From positions 1-33,597 of the forward strand of contig NZ_JAKVTG010000023.1 in assembly GCF_022489025.1 (NCBI RefSeq): DNA of 33,597 nt, written 5' to 3'. Position 1 is the first letter of the stretch. Each line of letters starts with the position of its first letter. Below are positions 18,888 through 28,090 of this stretch, in pieces. Source of the stretch: Planococcus halocryophilus (GTDB lineage Bacteria; Bacillota; Bacilli; Bacillales_A; Planococcaceae). A program made the translations under genes and the position numbers. The notes beneath the pieces were generated by a model. That model did no database searches. It saw only the letters and a list, made by a program, of their open reading frames with translations, and was not told where the DNA came from.

Positions 18888-19664
18888 TCACTTTTTTTGA
18901 GAAAATTTATAAAACTTTTCAGCGTTCTCAGTAGTTGCTTTTGCGACAGTCTCTATTGAAATGTCTTTTAACCGCGCAATTTCTTGCGCTACTAAAGGAA
19001 CATAAGATGGTTCATTTCGTTTGCCACGATATGGGTGCGGCGCTAAATATGGAGCATCTGTTTCAATCATTAAATAATCAAGCGAAATCGCTTCAGCAAC
19101 TTCTTTTGGCTTTTTGGCATTTTTGAATGTTACCGGTCCACCAAGTGAAATCATGAAGTTCATTTCTATACTTTGTTGAGCTGTCTCTACACTGCCGCTA
19201 AAACAATGCATAACACCGCCTACTTCTTGTGCATTTTCTTCTTTAAGAATTTTCAAGACATCTGCAGTTGCTTCCCGGTTATGAATGATAATCGGCAGTT
19301 TCACTTTTTTAGCCAACCGGATTTGCTTACGGAAGATTTCCTGTTGCACCTCTTTTGGTGATTTGTCCCAGTGGTAGTCTAAACCGGTTTCTCCGATTCC
19401 CACTACTTTTGGGTGAGCTGCAAGTTCTTCAATCCATTTTAAATCTTCATCAGTACAATCTATGGCATCTACTGGATGCCAACCAACTACTGCGAAGATG
19501 AATTCGTAGGTTTCGGCCAACTCTATGGCTCGTTCGATCGTTTTGCGGTCGAAGCCGATGACTACCATTTTCTCCACATGGTTTTCTCGTGCGCGCTCAA
19601 TGACTTCTACTAAGTCCTCATCGTATTGATCTGCATTTAAATGTACATGGGTATCGATAAACAT
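18888..19664 (-). CDS. tatD: TatD family metal-dependent nuclease (YabD)
   Basis: TIM-barrel metallohydrolase of the TatD DNase family, with 3'-5' nuclease activity reported for relatives and likely roles in DNA or RNA quality control. Metal-ligand motifs are FIDTHVHLNADQYD (HxH at about residues 6-8), GETGLDYHW (about 92), IIHNREA, MHCFSGS and IETDAPYLAPHPYRG. The length is 258 residues. The ATG at 19664 lies eight bases after GAGGAG; a TTG one codon earlier is possible. It follows metS with a terminator between and precedes yabE, as in relatives. A weak candidate promoter (TTAACA, 16 bases, TGTAAT) lies in the 148-base leader. Confidence 0.95.
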   Translation of the reverse strand: MFIDTHVHLNADQYDEDLVEVIERARENHVEKMVVIGFDRKTIERAIELAETYEFIFAVVGWHPVDAIDCTDEDLKWIEELAAHPKVVGIGETGLDYHWDKSPKEVQQEIFRKQIRLAKKVKLPIIIHNREATADVLKILKEENAQEVGGVMHCFSGSVETAQQSIEMNFMISLGGPVTFKNAKKPKEVAEAISLDYLMIETDAPYLAPHPYRGKRNEPSYVPLVAQEIARLKDISIETVAKATTENAEKFYKFSQKK

Positions 19665-19812
19665 CAATCATTCTCCTCACATTAAGCTTTATTCTAATGG
19701 TTCTACCTGTATCTTTCTTCACAGCAACATTACAATTAGGTAACAAAACATGTTAATTCTGCGTCATTCTTGTTTATTCCCATGTAATATTGGGCAATCT
19801 ATCCTAAGAAAA

Positions 19813-19842
19813 CAAAAAAAGACCCACTAATGAAAGTGGGTC
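19813..19842 (-). terminator. Terminator after metS
   Basis: Perfect 8-base stem GACCCACT / AGTGGGTC followed on the minus strand by T7, 25 bases after the metS stop. Confidence 0.9.
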
Positions 19843-19866
19843 AAAACAGTTCTTTTCCAGTGTTTT

Positions 19867-21887
<2,021 letters not shown>

Positions 21888-21958
21888 TCTTTCAATTCCA
21901 ACAACCCCCTTAAATAGGTAATATAGCTTGTCGCCTATCTCATCACATTGCAATCTCA

Positions 21959-21975
21959 TTCGACATTTTGTCGAA
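21959..21975. promoter_or_regulatory. Inverted pair of Spo0A-box sequences between metS and abrB
   Basis: TTCGACA, three T bases, then TGTCGAA: two perfect matches to the TGNCGAA 0A-box core in inverted orientation. They lie about 80 bases upstream of the abrB -35 and about 70 bases upstream of the metS promoter. A regulatory role is inferred from sequence only. Confidence 0.5.
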
Positions 21976-22053
21976 TTTATGACATCTTATACGATAATTC
22001 TTACGAAATTAACACCATATCTTAAATTTTATTATATTTTCGATAGTTTTTTA

Positions 22054-22082
22054 TTGACCTAATTGACAGTACTTGGTATGAT
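22054..22082 (+). promoter_or_regulatory. Sigma-A promoter of abrB
   Basis: TTGACC, a 17-base spacer, then TATGAT on the plus strand, with an AT-rich upstream region. A second TTGACA within the spacer is only eight bases from the -10 and cannot act as its -35. The predicted start of transcription is near 22089. Confidence 0.75.
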
Positions 22083-22102
22083 TTATTACAGGAAGTGGAA
22101 AA

Positions 22103-22119
22103 TGTCGAATTTTGACGAA
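22103..22119 (+). promoter_or_regulatory. Tandem Spo0A boxes downstream of the abrB promoter
   Basis: TGTCGAA at 22103 and TGACGAA at 22113, with 10-base periodicity, placing both on one face of the helix about 14-31 bases after the predicted transcription start. In B. subtilis Spo0A~P represses abrB through two 0A boxes at the same kind of position and with the same 10-base spacing. Confidence 0.8.
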
Positions 22120-22152
22120 TACATCCGATAAACTTAAAGGAGGACTATAATT

Positions 22153-22431
22153 ATGAAATCAACAGGTATTGTTCGTAAAGTAGATGAGTTAGGACGAGTG
22201 GTAATTCCAATCGAATTGCGCCGTACTTTAGGAATCGCTGAGAAAGACGCATTGGAAATTTATGTGGACGACGATAAAATTATCTTGAAGAAATATTTAC
22301 CAAACATGACATGTGCAGTTACAGGCGAAGTATCAGACGAAAACATGCAATTAGTTGGCGGTAAACTGATCTTAAGCTCTGAAGGCGCAGAAATGTTAGT
22401 AAAAGAAATTCAAAACAACTTAAAGAGATAA
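22153..22431 (+). CDS. abrB: Transition-state regulator AbrB
   Basis: DNA-binding swapped-hairpin (SpoVT/AbrB-type) protein that represses stationary-phase genes during growth. The N-terminal DNA-binding domain (about residues 1-50) reads MKSTGIVRKVDELGRVVIPI and then ELRRTLGIAEKDALEIYVDD, with the critical Arg residues present; the C-terminal half is the multimerisation region. The length is 92 residues. The ribosome binding site AAAGGAGGA is strong. This is the only plus-strand gene in the window, as in B. subtilis, where abrB also opposes its neighbours. It has its own promoter, Spo0A boxes and terminator. SpoVT, a close relative, could be confused with it, but the short length and the position beside metS favour AbrB. 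Confidence 0.96.
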   Translation: MKSTGIVRKVDELGRVVIPIELRRTLGIAEKDALEIYVDDDKIILKKYLPNMTCAVTGEVSDENMQLVGGKLILSSEGAEMLVKEIQNNLKR

Positions 22432-22433
22432 TT

Positions 22434-22467
22434 TAAAAAACCGGATGCCCGTGCATCCGGTTTTTTT
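22434..22467. terminator. Bidirectional terminator between abrB and rsmI
   Basis: Stem CCGGATGC / GCATCCGG with a 4-base loop, flanked by A6 on the left and T7 on the right, so it can end transcription from abrB (plus strand) and from rsmI (minus strand). Confidence 0.9.
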
Positions 22468-22480
22468 ATGATTACTTTTT

Positions 22481-22642
22481 TACGCCCTACAGAGCTACAC
22501 GGGTGCTTTCGCTTTTCTTTGTCTAGACTCCAGCACCCAGCTCTTTGGATCGTAAGCCACTCTAGCTGTGTGGCTGGAAACACGCCACTTCGCCAGCCCG
22601 TCTTACGCCCGACAGAGCTACACGGGTGCTTTCGCTTTTCTT
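22481..22642. repeat. GC-rich intergenic repeat with 39-base direct repeats
   Basis: Two 39-base copies at 22481-22519 and 22604-22642 differ at one base. Each contains CAGAGCTACACGGGTGC followed by TTTCGCTTTTC. The intervening 84 bases include TGTCTAGACTCCAGCACCC and an AGCCAC...GTGGCT hairpin; GGGTGCT in copy 1 also pairs with AGCACCC. The pattern TCTAGACTCCAGC...GTAAGCC is like GC-rich intergenic repeats I recall from many Bacillales genomes. Copy 2 runs two bases into the rsmI stop codon. No protein is encoded. Confidence 0.75.
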
Positions 22643-23510
22643 ACGTATGATAAGCCTGATACACTTCTCTTTTCGATAATTGCCGTTCAATCGCTGCTTC
22701 TTTAATAGCTTCTTTCGATGTTAAGTTTTTGGTTTCTATCAATTGATCGACATGTTCTTCAATCGATAACGTTTCCCACCACTTCACGTTTTCTATCGGT
22801 TCGGGATCCGCATTTCCTTCTAGAACTAAGCAAAATTCTCCGCGAATTTCATTTTCGTCGGCCCATTCAACGGCTTCCCCTACAGTTCCTCTAATAAACT
22901 CTTCGAATTTTTTGGTTACTTCTCGCGCTAACACAATCTTCCGGTCATCGCCTACTGCTTTTTGCATACTTTTCAAGCTTTCTTTTAATCGGTGAGGCGC
23001 TTCATAAAAAATCAGCGTTTCTTCTTTCTGGCTAAGTACTTCAAGTTCAGCAAGCCGCTCTTTTTTATTACGCGATAGGAATCCGTAAAACAAAAAGGGT
23101 TGTGGCGAGATTCCAGAAGCAATTAGCGCACTGAGTGCTGCGTTGGCTCCAGGTACAGGCACCACAGGATAGCCTTCTGCAACTGCTCGTTTCACAATGT
23201 CTTCGCCCGGATCCGAAATACATGGCATACCAGCATCACTAACTAATGCGACCGATTTTCCTTGTTCCAAATACGACAAGATTTTAAAGCCGCCGCTTTC
23301 TTGATTGTGTTCATGATAGCTAACCAATTTGGTTTGTATATCAAAATAATTGCAGAGATTTTTGGTGTTACGCGTATCTTCCGCTGCAATAATATCTACT
23401 TCTTTTAAAATACGTAACGCCCGTATTGTCATGTCTTCCAAATTACCAATAGGCGTTGCTACTAAATACAAAGTTGCTTCTTTGTGCTGAAAACTTTTTT
23501 GAGATTTCAT
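22641..23510 (-). CDS. rsmI: 16S rRNA 2'-O-methyltransferase RsmI (YabC)
   Basis: Methylates the ribose of C1402 in 16S rRNA, tuning decoding fidelity. The tetrapyrrole-methylase-type fold is marked by [20 protein letters not shown] (about residues 14-33), [24 protein letters not shown] (about 88-101) and [15 protein letters not shown]. The length is 289 residues. The ATG overlaps the yazA stop by four bases (ATGA), making an operon trmN6-yazA-rsmI. The extreme C-terminus ends next to the intergenic repeat, whose insertion may have set the present stop codon. Confidence 0.95.
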   Translation of the reverse strand: MKSQKSFQHKEATLYLVATPIGNLEDMTIRALRILKEVDIIAAEDTRNTKNLCNYFDIQTKLVSYHEHNQESGGFKILSYLEQGKSVALVSDAGMPCISDPGEDIVKRAVAEGYPVVPVPGANAALSALIASGISPQPFLFYGFLSRNKKERLAELEVLSQKEETLIFYEAPHRLKESLKSMQKAVGDDRKIVLAREVTKKFEEFIRGTVGEAVEWADENEIRGEFCLVLEGNADPEPIENVKWWETLSIEEHVDQLIETKNLTSKEAIKEAAIERQLSKREVYQAYHT

Positions 23511-23776
23511 TTGCCGCTCTCCTTTTCTTCAGCAATATAACGAATTTTTTGAGGCTTGGTTAATTGCTTAAAAGCATATTCCGCTTTCATAGCTTTTTGC
23601 TTTGTATCAAAGCATTCATGATAAATTAATTTAGACGGTCCTTTAGCACGAGTGTATTTTGCACCTTTTCCTGTATTGTGTGCAGTTAACCGCTTTTCAA
23701 GATCGTTGGTGTACCCTGCATAATAAGACTCATCGGCGCATTCCAAAACATAAAAATAATGATTAGTTATTTCCAT
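23507..23776 (-). CDS. GIY-YIG nuclease-superfamily small protein (YazA)
   Basis: An 89-residue UPF0213/YazA-type protein containing only a GIY-YIG domain: [22 protein letters not shown] (the GIY...YIG equivalent is YVLE...YAGYT) and [13 protein letters not shown], with the conserved Glu in the later helix. Relatives have been linked to nucleic acid processing, but the role of this branch is not well defined. The ATG at 23776 aligns with the B. subtilis YazA start and overlaps the trmN6 end by 14 bases; the ribosome binding site is weak, suggesting translational coupling. A longer frame starting with TTG at 23827 is less likely. Confidence 0.88.
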   Translation of the reverse strand: MEITNHYFYVLECADESYYAGYTNDLEKRLTAHNTGKGAKYTRAKGPSKLIYHECFDTKQKAMKAEYAFKQLTKPQKIRYIAEEKESGK

Positions 23777-24500
23777 ATAATAACTCGCGTACTTCTTCTG
23801 TATATTCTCCATCTTCTCCGTAAACAACCAGTGGGGGCAATATTTTCAAATCTGGTTTCCCGTCTTTAATGCCTTCTATTAATAACGTGTTCGCTTCTTT
23901 TCCTGCTTTTGGGTAAACGAGACGAATCCGTTTTGGTTCTAAGCGGTTTGCACGCATCGCTGCAATCAAATCTATCAATCGACCTGAACGATGCACAAAT
24001 GACGCTTTGCCACCTTGTTTAAGCAATTGACTTGCAGCTTGTACAGCTTCGTCCAATGTTAAATGCAATTCATGACGTGCAATCGCCATGTGTTCACTAA
24101 TGTTTTTGTCACTCATCTCATGTGCGGGGAAATAAGGAGGGTTACAAGTCACGACATCGTATTTTTCAAACCCTAATTGTTGCGGCATATCTTTAACATC
24201 GCCTTCGATAATTTCTATCTGCTTTTCAAGCTCATTGTAGGCAATACTGCGCCTTGCCATATGAGCGAGTCTTTCTTGTATCTCAACTCCGATAATGCGA
24301 GATTCCGTTCGTGCACTTAAAAACAACGGAATTGCACCATTGCCTGTACATAAATCCACAATCGTTCCTCGTTTTAACGGCACATACGCAAAACGTGCTA
24401 ATAATACAGCATCTAAAGAAAACGAAAACACTGATGGACTTTGAATAATCCGCAAATCTTCCGCTAATAAATAATCTAACCGTTCGTCATCCACTAACAT
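23763..24500 (-). CDS. trmN6: tRNA(1)(Val) (adenine37-N6)-methyltransferase-like protein (YabB/TrmN6)
   Basis: SAM-dependent N6-adenine methyltransferase of the YabB/TrmN6 family, predicted to modify A37 of a tRNA. Motif I is [18 protein letters not shown] (about residues 47-64) and the catalytic motif IV is [10 protein letters not shown] (NPPY, about 118). The length is 245 residues. The start at 24500 was chosen because AGGAG lies eight bases upstream and the family begins [13 protein letters not shown]; longer in-frame starts would run into the yabA terminator. It heads the trmN6-yazA-rsmI operon. Substrate tRNA in this organism is inferred from the family. Confidence 0.87.
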   Translation of the reverse strand: MLVDDERLDYLLAEDLRIIQSPSVFSFSLDAVLLARFAYVPLKRGTIVDLCTGNGAIPLFLSARTESRIIGVEIQERLAHMARRSIAYNELEKQIEIIEGDVKDMPQQLGFEKYDVVTCNPPYFPAHEMSDKNISEHMAIARHELHLTLDEAVQAASQLLKQGGKASFVHRSGRLIDLIAAMRANRLEPKRIRLVYPKAGKEANTLLIEGIKDGKPDLKILPPLVVYGEDGEYTEEVRELLYGNN

Positions 24501-24522
24501 TTGTTCAACTCCTAGCATAACA

Positions 24523-24557
24523 AAAGGCTGCCGCCACACGGAGTGTCGGAAGCCTTT
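24523..24557 (-). terminator. Terminator-like hairpin after yabA
   Basis: On the minus strand AAAGGCTTCCGACACTC and GTGTGGCGGCAGCCTTT form a long imperfect stem, followed by TTTTG. The short T-run suggests partial termination. No promoter fits in the roughly 20 bases before trmN6, so that gene probably depends on read-through. Confidence 0.65.
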
Positions 24558-24584
24558 CTCTTTATCGATCTTAATTTTTACTTT

Positions 24585-24944
24585 TTAGTTTTGTTTATTC
24601 AGGAATGATAAACAAAACAGACAATCATCGCCTTTTCGAGAACTTCCGAAATGGACGTTGCAGACATGGTAACCTTCATGATACAAGCGCGCCAAGTTAT
24701 CATAGCCTTCGCCAATATCCATAACAGCTTTCTTCAATTTCACCGGATCTACCGCTGCCACTTCTGGCACTGCTTTATGGAATTCATCCAATCGCGAACG
24801 CAAATGATGATTTTCTAACTGCAATGCATGATGTTCCTCCATCGTCCGAGCAACAACGGCTTTTAATTCGCTGAATTGCTCTTGCATCGATTGAAGTTGC
24901 TGTTCAAATTCCATGACTGTATCTAAAAAGTTTTTTTCCTTCAC
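24585..24944 (-). CDS. yabA: Replication initiation control protein YabA
   Basis: Negative regulator of DNA replication initiation in Firmicutes that tethers DnaA to the DnaN clamp. The N-terminal half (about 1-60) is a leucine-zipper-like coiled coil ([19 protein letters not shown]). The C-terminal half carries the zinc-binding cluster HVCNVHF...DDCLFC (His/Cys/Cys ligands, about 93-112). The length is 119 residues. The start is GTG at 24944 after GAGGTGG. It is the last gene of holB-ricT-yabA, 10 bases after ricT, the conserved arrangement. Confidence 0.95.
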   Translation of the reverse strand: MKEKNFLDTVMEFEQQLQSMQEQFSELKAVVARTMEEHHALQLENHHLRSRLDEFHKAVPEVAAVDPVKLKKAVMDIGEGYDNLARLYHEGYHVCNVHFGSSRKGDDCLFCLSFLNKQN

Positions 24945-24954
24945 TTAAACCACC

Positions 24955-25767
24955 TCACGCTCTCGTTCCTTGGCCTATTATCTCATCTAATGTATATTCA
25001 AGTGTTTGTTCTTGCTCAGATAAACGAATTTTTAATACTCGTTCCAAAATGTTCATGCCAACAACACGACCATCGCCGTCTGGCGTCGTTACTCGTGTGC
25101 CAACATCCGGCATTTCTTTTTTCGCTGTTTCATATTCATCGTTCTCATATTTTAAGCAGCACATTAATCGTCCGCATAGGCCTGAGATCTTCGAAGGGTT
25201 TAACGATAGATTTTGATCTTTCGCCATTTTAATGGATACCGGTTCAAAATCACCTAAAAACGTAGAACAGCATAACATACGTCCACAAGGACCTATGCCA
25301 CCGAGCATTTTTGCTTCATCACGAACACCGATTTGGCGAAGTTCAATGCGTGTACGGAAAATGGAAGCCAAGTCTTTGACCAAGTTCCGGAAATCCACAC
25401 GACCTTCTGCTGTAAAATAAAAAATCACTTTATTGCGATCAAACGTGTATTCGACATCAACTAGTTTCATATCCAATTGATGTTCTTCAATTTTTTCAGT
25501 GCCCATTTCAAAGGCACGACTTGCTTCTAGCCGATTTTCCTCTACTTGTTGGCGATCACGTTCAGTCGCGATTCTCACCACTTGTTTTAAAGGCAAAACG
25601 ACATCGTTTTCACCAACTGTTTTCGTTGGCACGACTACTTTCCCATATTCTACGCCTCTTGCTGTTTCCACAATGACGTAATCGTCTTTTTCGATTCCTA
25701 ATTCAGCTGGATCGAAATAATATATTTTACCCGCTTTCTTAAAGCGAACACCTATCACATTATACAA
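24955..25767 (-). CDS. ricT: PSP1-domain protein RicT (YaaT)
   Basis: Subunit of the RicA-RicF-RicT (YmcA-YlbF-YaaT) complex, which in B. subtilis binds iron-sulfur clusters, stimulates mRNA maturation by RNase Y and promotes Spo0A phosphorylation. The PSP1 C-terminal domain (about 60-145) is preceded by MYNVIGVRFKKAGKIYYFD. The cysteine-rich motif GPCGRMLCC...SGLCGRLMCCLKYE (about 158-205) supplies the candidate Fe-S ligands. The length is 270 residues. It begins three bases after holB. Its presence is notable beside the missing spore genes, because it feeds Spo0A activity. Confidence 0.95.
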   Translation of the reverse strand: MYNVIGVRFKKAGKIYYFDPAELGIEKDDYVIVETARGVEYGKVVVPTKTVGENDVVLPLKQVVRIATERDRQQVEENRLEASRAFEMGTEKIEEHQLDMKLVDVEYTFDRNKVIFYFTAEGRVDFRNLVKDLASIFRTRIELRQIGVRDEAKMLGGIGPCGRMLCCSTFLGDFEPVSIKMAKDQNLSLNPSKISGLCGRLMCCLKYENDEYETAKKEMPDVGTRVTTPDGDGRVVGMNILERVLKIRLSEQEQTLEYTLDEIIGQGTRA

Positions 25768-25770
25768 TTG

Positions 25771-26763
25771 CTACCCCTCCTGCAGATTCAGCATTAACTG
25801 CTCCATCAACAGCGTCCGGTTCATATTGCGCGGCAATTGTTGTTTGGCTTGTAATATAGCCTGCAACTGCTTGGACAATACCGTAAAGGAGCGTTGGAGA
25901 GCCATCTGCTTCCAAGTTTCTTCCATGTCTGGATATGTTCGTGCAGTCTCAAGACCTGCTTTTACCGAAGCGATGTCCCGATATGCAAATAATAACATGT
26001 CTAGGCCTCTTTCGGCATCTTCTTTTTCTTTAAATAATGGTAACCATTCGGCTTGAAGCATCAAAAGTGCTTCATGAATATTGCCACTAGACACTTCCAC
26101 CATTTTCAAAACTGTTTTTCTTGCTTGTGAAAATTGTTCATCTTGACTTAATGCAATAGCTTCTTCTTCACTTTGTGTCAGCATACTCACGGTTGCTGCC
26201 ATCGATTCGGTCATACCATTCGCTATCAACTTTTCCATTAACTTTGGACGTGATAGCGGACGAAATGACACCAATTGGCACCGGGAACGGATTGTGCTCA
26301 TCAGCGCATTCAGACGTTCTGTTAATAAGATAGCGGTAACGTTAAACTCTGGCTCTTCTAAAAACTTCAACAGTGCATTAGCAGAAGAATTATTCATTTT
26401 GTCTGCCTGCTCAATTACGTATATTTTACGGCCTGTGTTCAAGCCCGTTTTATTCAATTTGAAAATCAATTCACGGATTTGGTCGATTTTAATGTTTTGA
26501 CCATCCGGTTCGATGAAAATAACATTCGTATGATTGCCGGAATTATACAATTGACAGCTCCGACATGTTTCACATGGAACATTTTCAACAGGTGATTCGC
26601 ATAGTAGAAGCTTAACGAAAAAATGAGTAATTTCTTTTTTTCCTGAACCTGCAGGACCTTCGAATAAGTAAGCATGCGCTAGACGCTCTTTTCCATAAGC
26701 TCCTTGCAGTCGCTTCATAACTACCGGTTGCATCTCCAAAAATTCATCGGTTGTTTTTTGCAT
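25771..26763 (-). CDS. holB: DNA polymerase III delta' subunit
   Basis: Clamp-loader subunit of the replisome. AAA+ domain (about residues 10-210) with P-loop-like FEGPAGSGKKEI, the zinc module CESPVENVPCETCRSCQL (about 50-65) and the SRC-type motif STIRSRCQLVSF. The C-terminal helical collar follows. The length is 330 residues. ATG at 26763 is chosen, six bases after AAGGTG; a GTG at 26772 would add three residues. It is the first gene of holB-ricT-yabA. The gene yaaR, which normally sits between darA and holB, is absent; that gap holds two hairpins. Confidence 0.93.
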   Translation of the reverse strand: MQKTTDEFLEMQPVVMKRLQGAYGKERLAHAYLFEGPAGSGKKEITHFFVKLLLCESPVENVPCETCRSCQLYNSGNHTNVIFIEPDGQNIKIDQIRELIFKLNKTGLNTGRKIYVIEQADKMNNSSANALLKFLEEPEFNVTAILLTERLNALMSTIRSRCQLVSFRPLSRPKLMEKLIANGMTESMAATVSMLTQSEEEAIALSQDEQFSQARKTVLKMVEVSSGNIHEALLMLQAEWLPLFKEKEDAERGLDMLLFAYRDIASVKAGLETARTYPDMEETWKQMALQRSFTVLSKQLQAILQAKQQLPRNMNRTLLMEQLMLNLQEG

Positions 26764-26785
26764 CAACTTCACCTTCAGACTTTGT

Positions 26786-26865
26786 AAAAAATCCCGTGTT
26801 CCGATTGGATCACGGGTATTGTTTATGGTACTAGTTCGACGCTACCCGTGGTACTTATCACGGGA
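26786..26865 (-). promoter_or_regulatory. Tandem interchangeable hairpins before holB (terminator / possible attenuator)
   Basis: On the minus strand two hairpins share the same arms, CCCGTG and CACGGG: an upstream one (26845-26864) and a downstream one (26793-26816) followed by ATTTTTT, a plausible intrinsic terminator. The arms can also pair across hairpins: CACGGGTA of the first with TACCCGTG of the second (8 bp), and TCCCGTG with CACGGGA (7 bp). This allows mutually exclusive folds. The terminator stands about 20 bases before the holB start, leaving no room for a separate promoter. Confidence 0.6.
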
Positions 26866-26885
26866 AACTTACTTGTCCCTATTGA

Positions 26886-27242
<357 letters not shown>

Positions 27243-27324
27243 CTATATAAGTATAACATGAACGAAGGTAAGCACTGCATATCTTTCCAGTCATTTAATC
27301 AAAAAACAGATACTGCGAAAAGGC

Positions 27325-27975
27325 TTACGTCGGATCTACTGTTGTTTGGCGTTCTTCTATGAAACGTACAGCTGTTTCCAAAGCATCTGCAAAAACGACT
27401 GAAAGTTCATTTTCTGCATTCACCAAGCGAATACGTTCCGGATTTTGACTTAACAACAAAAGATAACCTTCTCGTACTTTATAATGGAACTTCATCGACT
27501 CTACATCTAAACGATTTACTTCACGTTCTGCATCCTTTTCAATCCGCGCCAATCCGACTTTCGGATTAACGTCAAAATACAGCGTCAAGTCTGGCATGTA
27601 TTCATCAATAGCGAATTTATTGATAGCGAAAATTTCTTCCATTCCAAGTCCTCGTGCGTAGCCTTGATAAGCAAGACTCGAATCAATATATCGATCACAT
27701 AAAACAATACTTCCTGCTTCGAGTGCAGGAACGATTTTCTCCACTAAATGTTGTCTTCTTGCAGCAGCATATAACAAAGCTTCTGTTCGCGCATCCATTG
27801 CTGTATTTTCTCGGTTTAAAATGACCTCACGGATTTGTTCGGCAATGTCGATGCCACCTGGCTCTCTTGTGCAAACAACCGAAAATCCTTTTTCCGTTAA
27901 TGCCTCTGCCAGCATTTTCAGAACCGTCGATTTCCCCGATCCTTCTCCACCTTCAAGATTGATTAAATAACTCAT
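27325..27975 (-). CDS. tmk: Thymidylate kinase
   Basis: Phosphorylates dTMP to dTDP for dTTP synthesis. The P-loop is [18 protein letters not shown] (about residues 5-22); the DRX motif is [14 protein letters not shown] (about 88-101), with the substrate-binding TREPGG (about 36). The length is 216 residues. The ATG at 27975 follows AAGGTG by eight to nine bases; an upstream GTG would start at that sequence itself. In relatives it follows speA/yaaO directly; here ppx-ppk is inserted between them. Confidence 0.95.
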   Translation of the reverse strand: MSYLINLEGGEGSGKSTVLKMLAEALTEKGFSVVCTREPGGIDIAEQIREVILNRENTAMDARTEALLYAAARRQHLVEKIVPALEAGSIVLCDRYIDSSLAYQGYARGLGMEEIFAINKFAIDEYMPDLTLYFDVNPKVGLARIEKDAEREVNRLDVESMKFHYKVREGYLLLLSQNPERIRLVNAENELSVVFADALETAVRFIEERQTTVDPT

Positions 27976-28033
27976 TTTGCTGATCACCTTATTCCATGAA
28001 ATTAATCATAATCTACTGTTTCAAACTCTTTAT

Positions 28034-28058
28034 ACTATACACGAAACGATGCTCGTTT
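28034..28058 (-). promoter_or_regulatory. Candidate -10 and inverted repeat upstream of tmk
   Basis: TATAGT at 28034-28039 on the minus strand is preceded by an inverted repeat AAACGA-TGC-TCGTTT (28044-28058) in the place of the -35 to -10 spacer. The -35 itself is poor. It could be an activator- or repressor-dependent promoter; evidence is thin. Confidence 0.3.
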
Positions 28059-28090
28059 TACAGTGGCCTACCAAAACTGTGAAGTTAACA

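Noticed and set aside
22481..22642. CRISPR array
   Set aside because: There are only two repeat units, the spacing is 84 bases, and the core is itself structured; this fits an intergenic repeat element, not CRISPR.
22468..22650. Small plus-strand frame across the intergenic repeat
   Set aside because: It encodes repeated [13 protein letters not shown] segments only because of the DNA direct repeat, lies after the abrB terminator and has no ribosome binding site.
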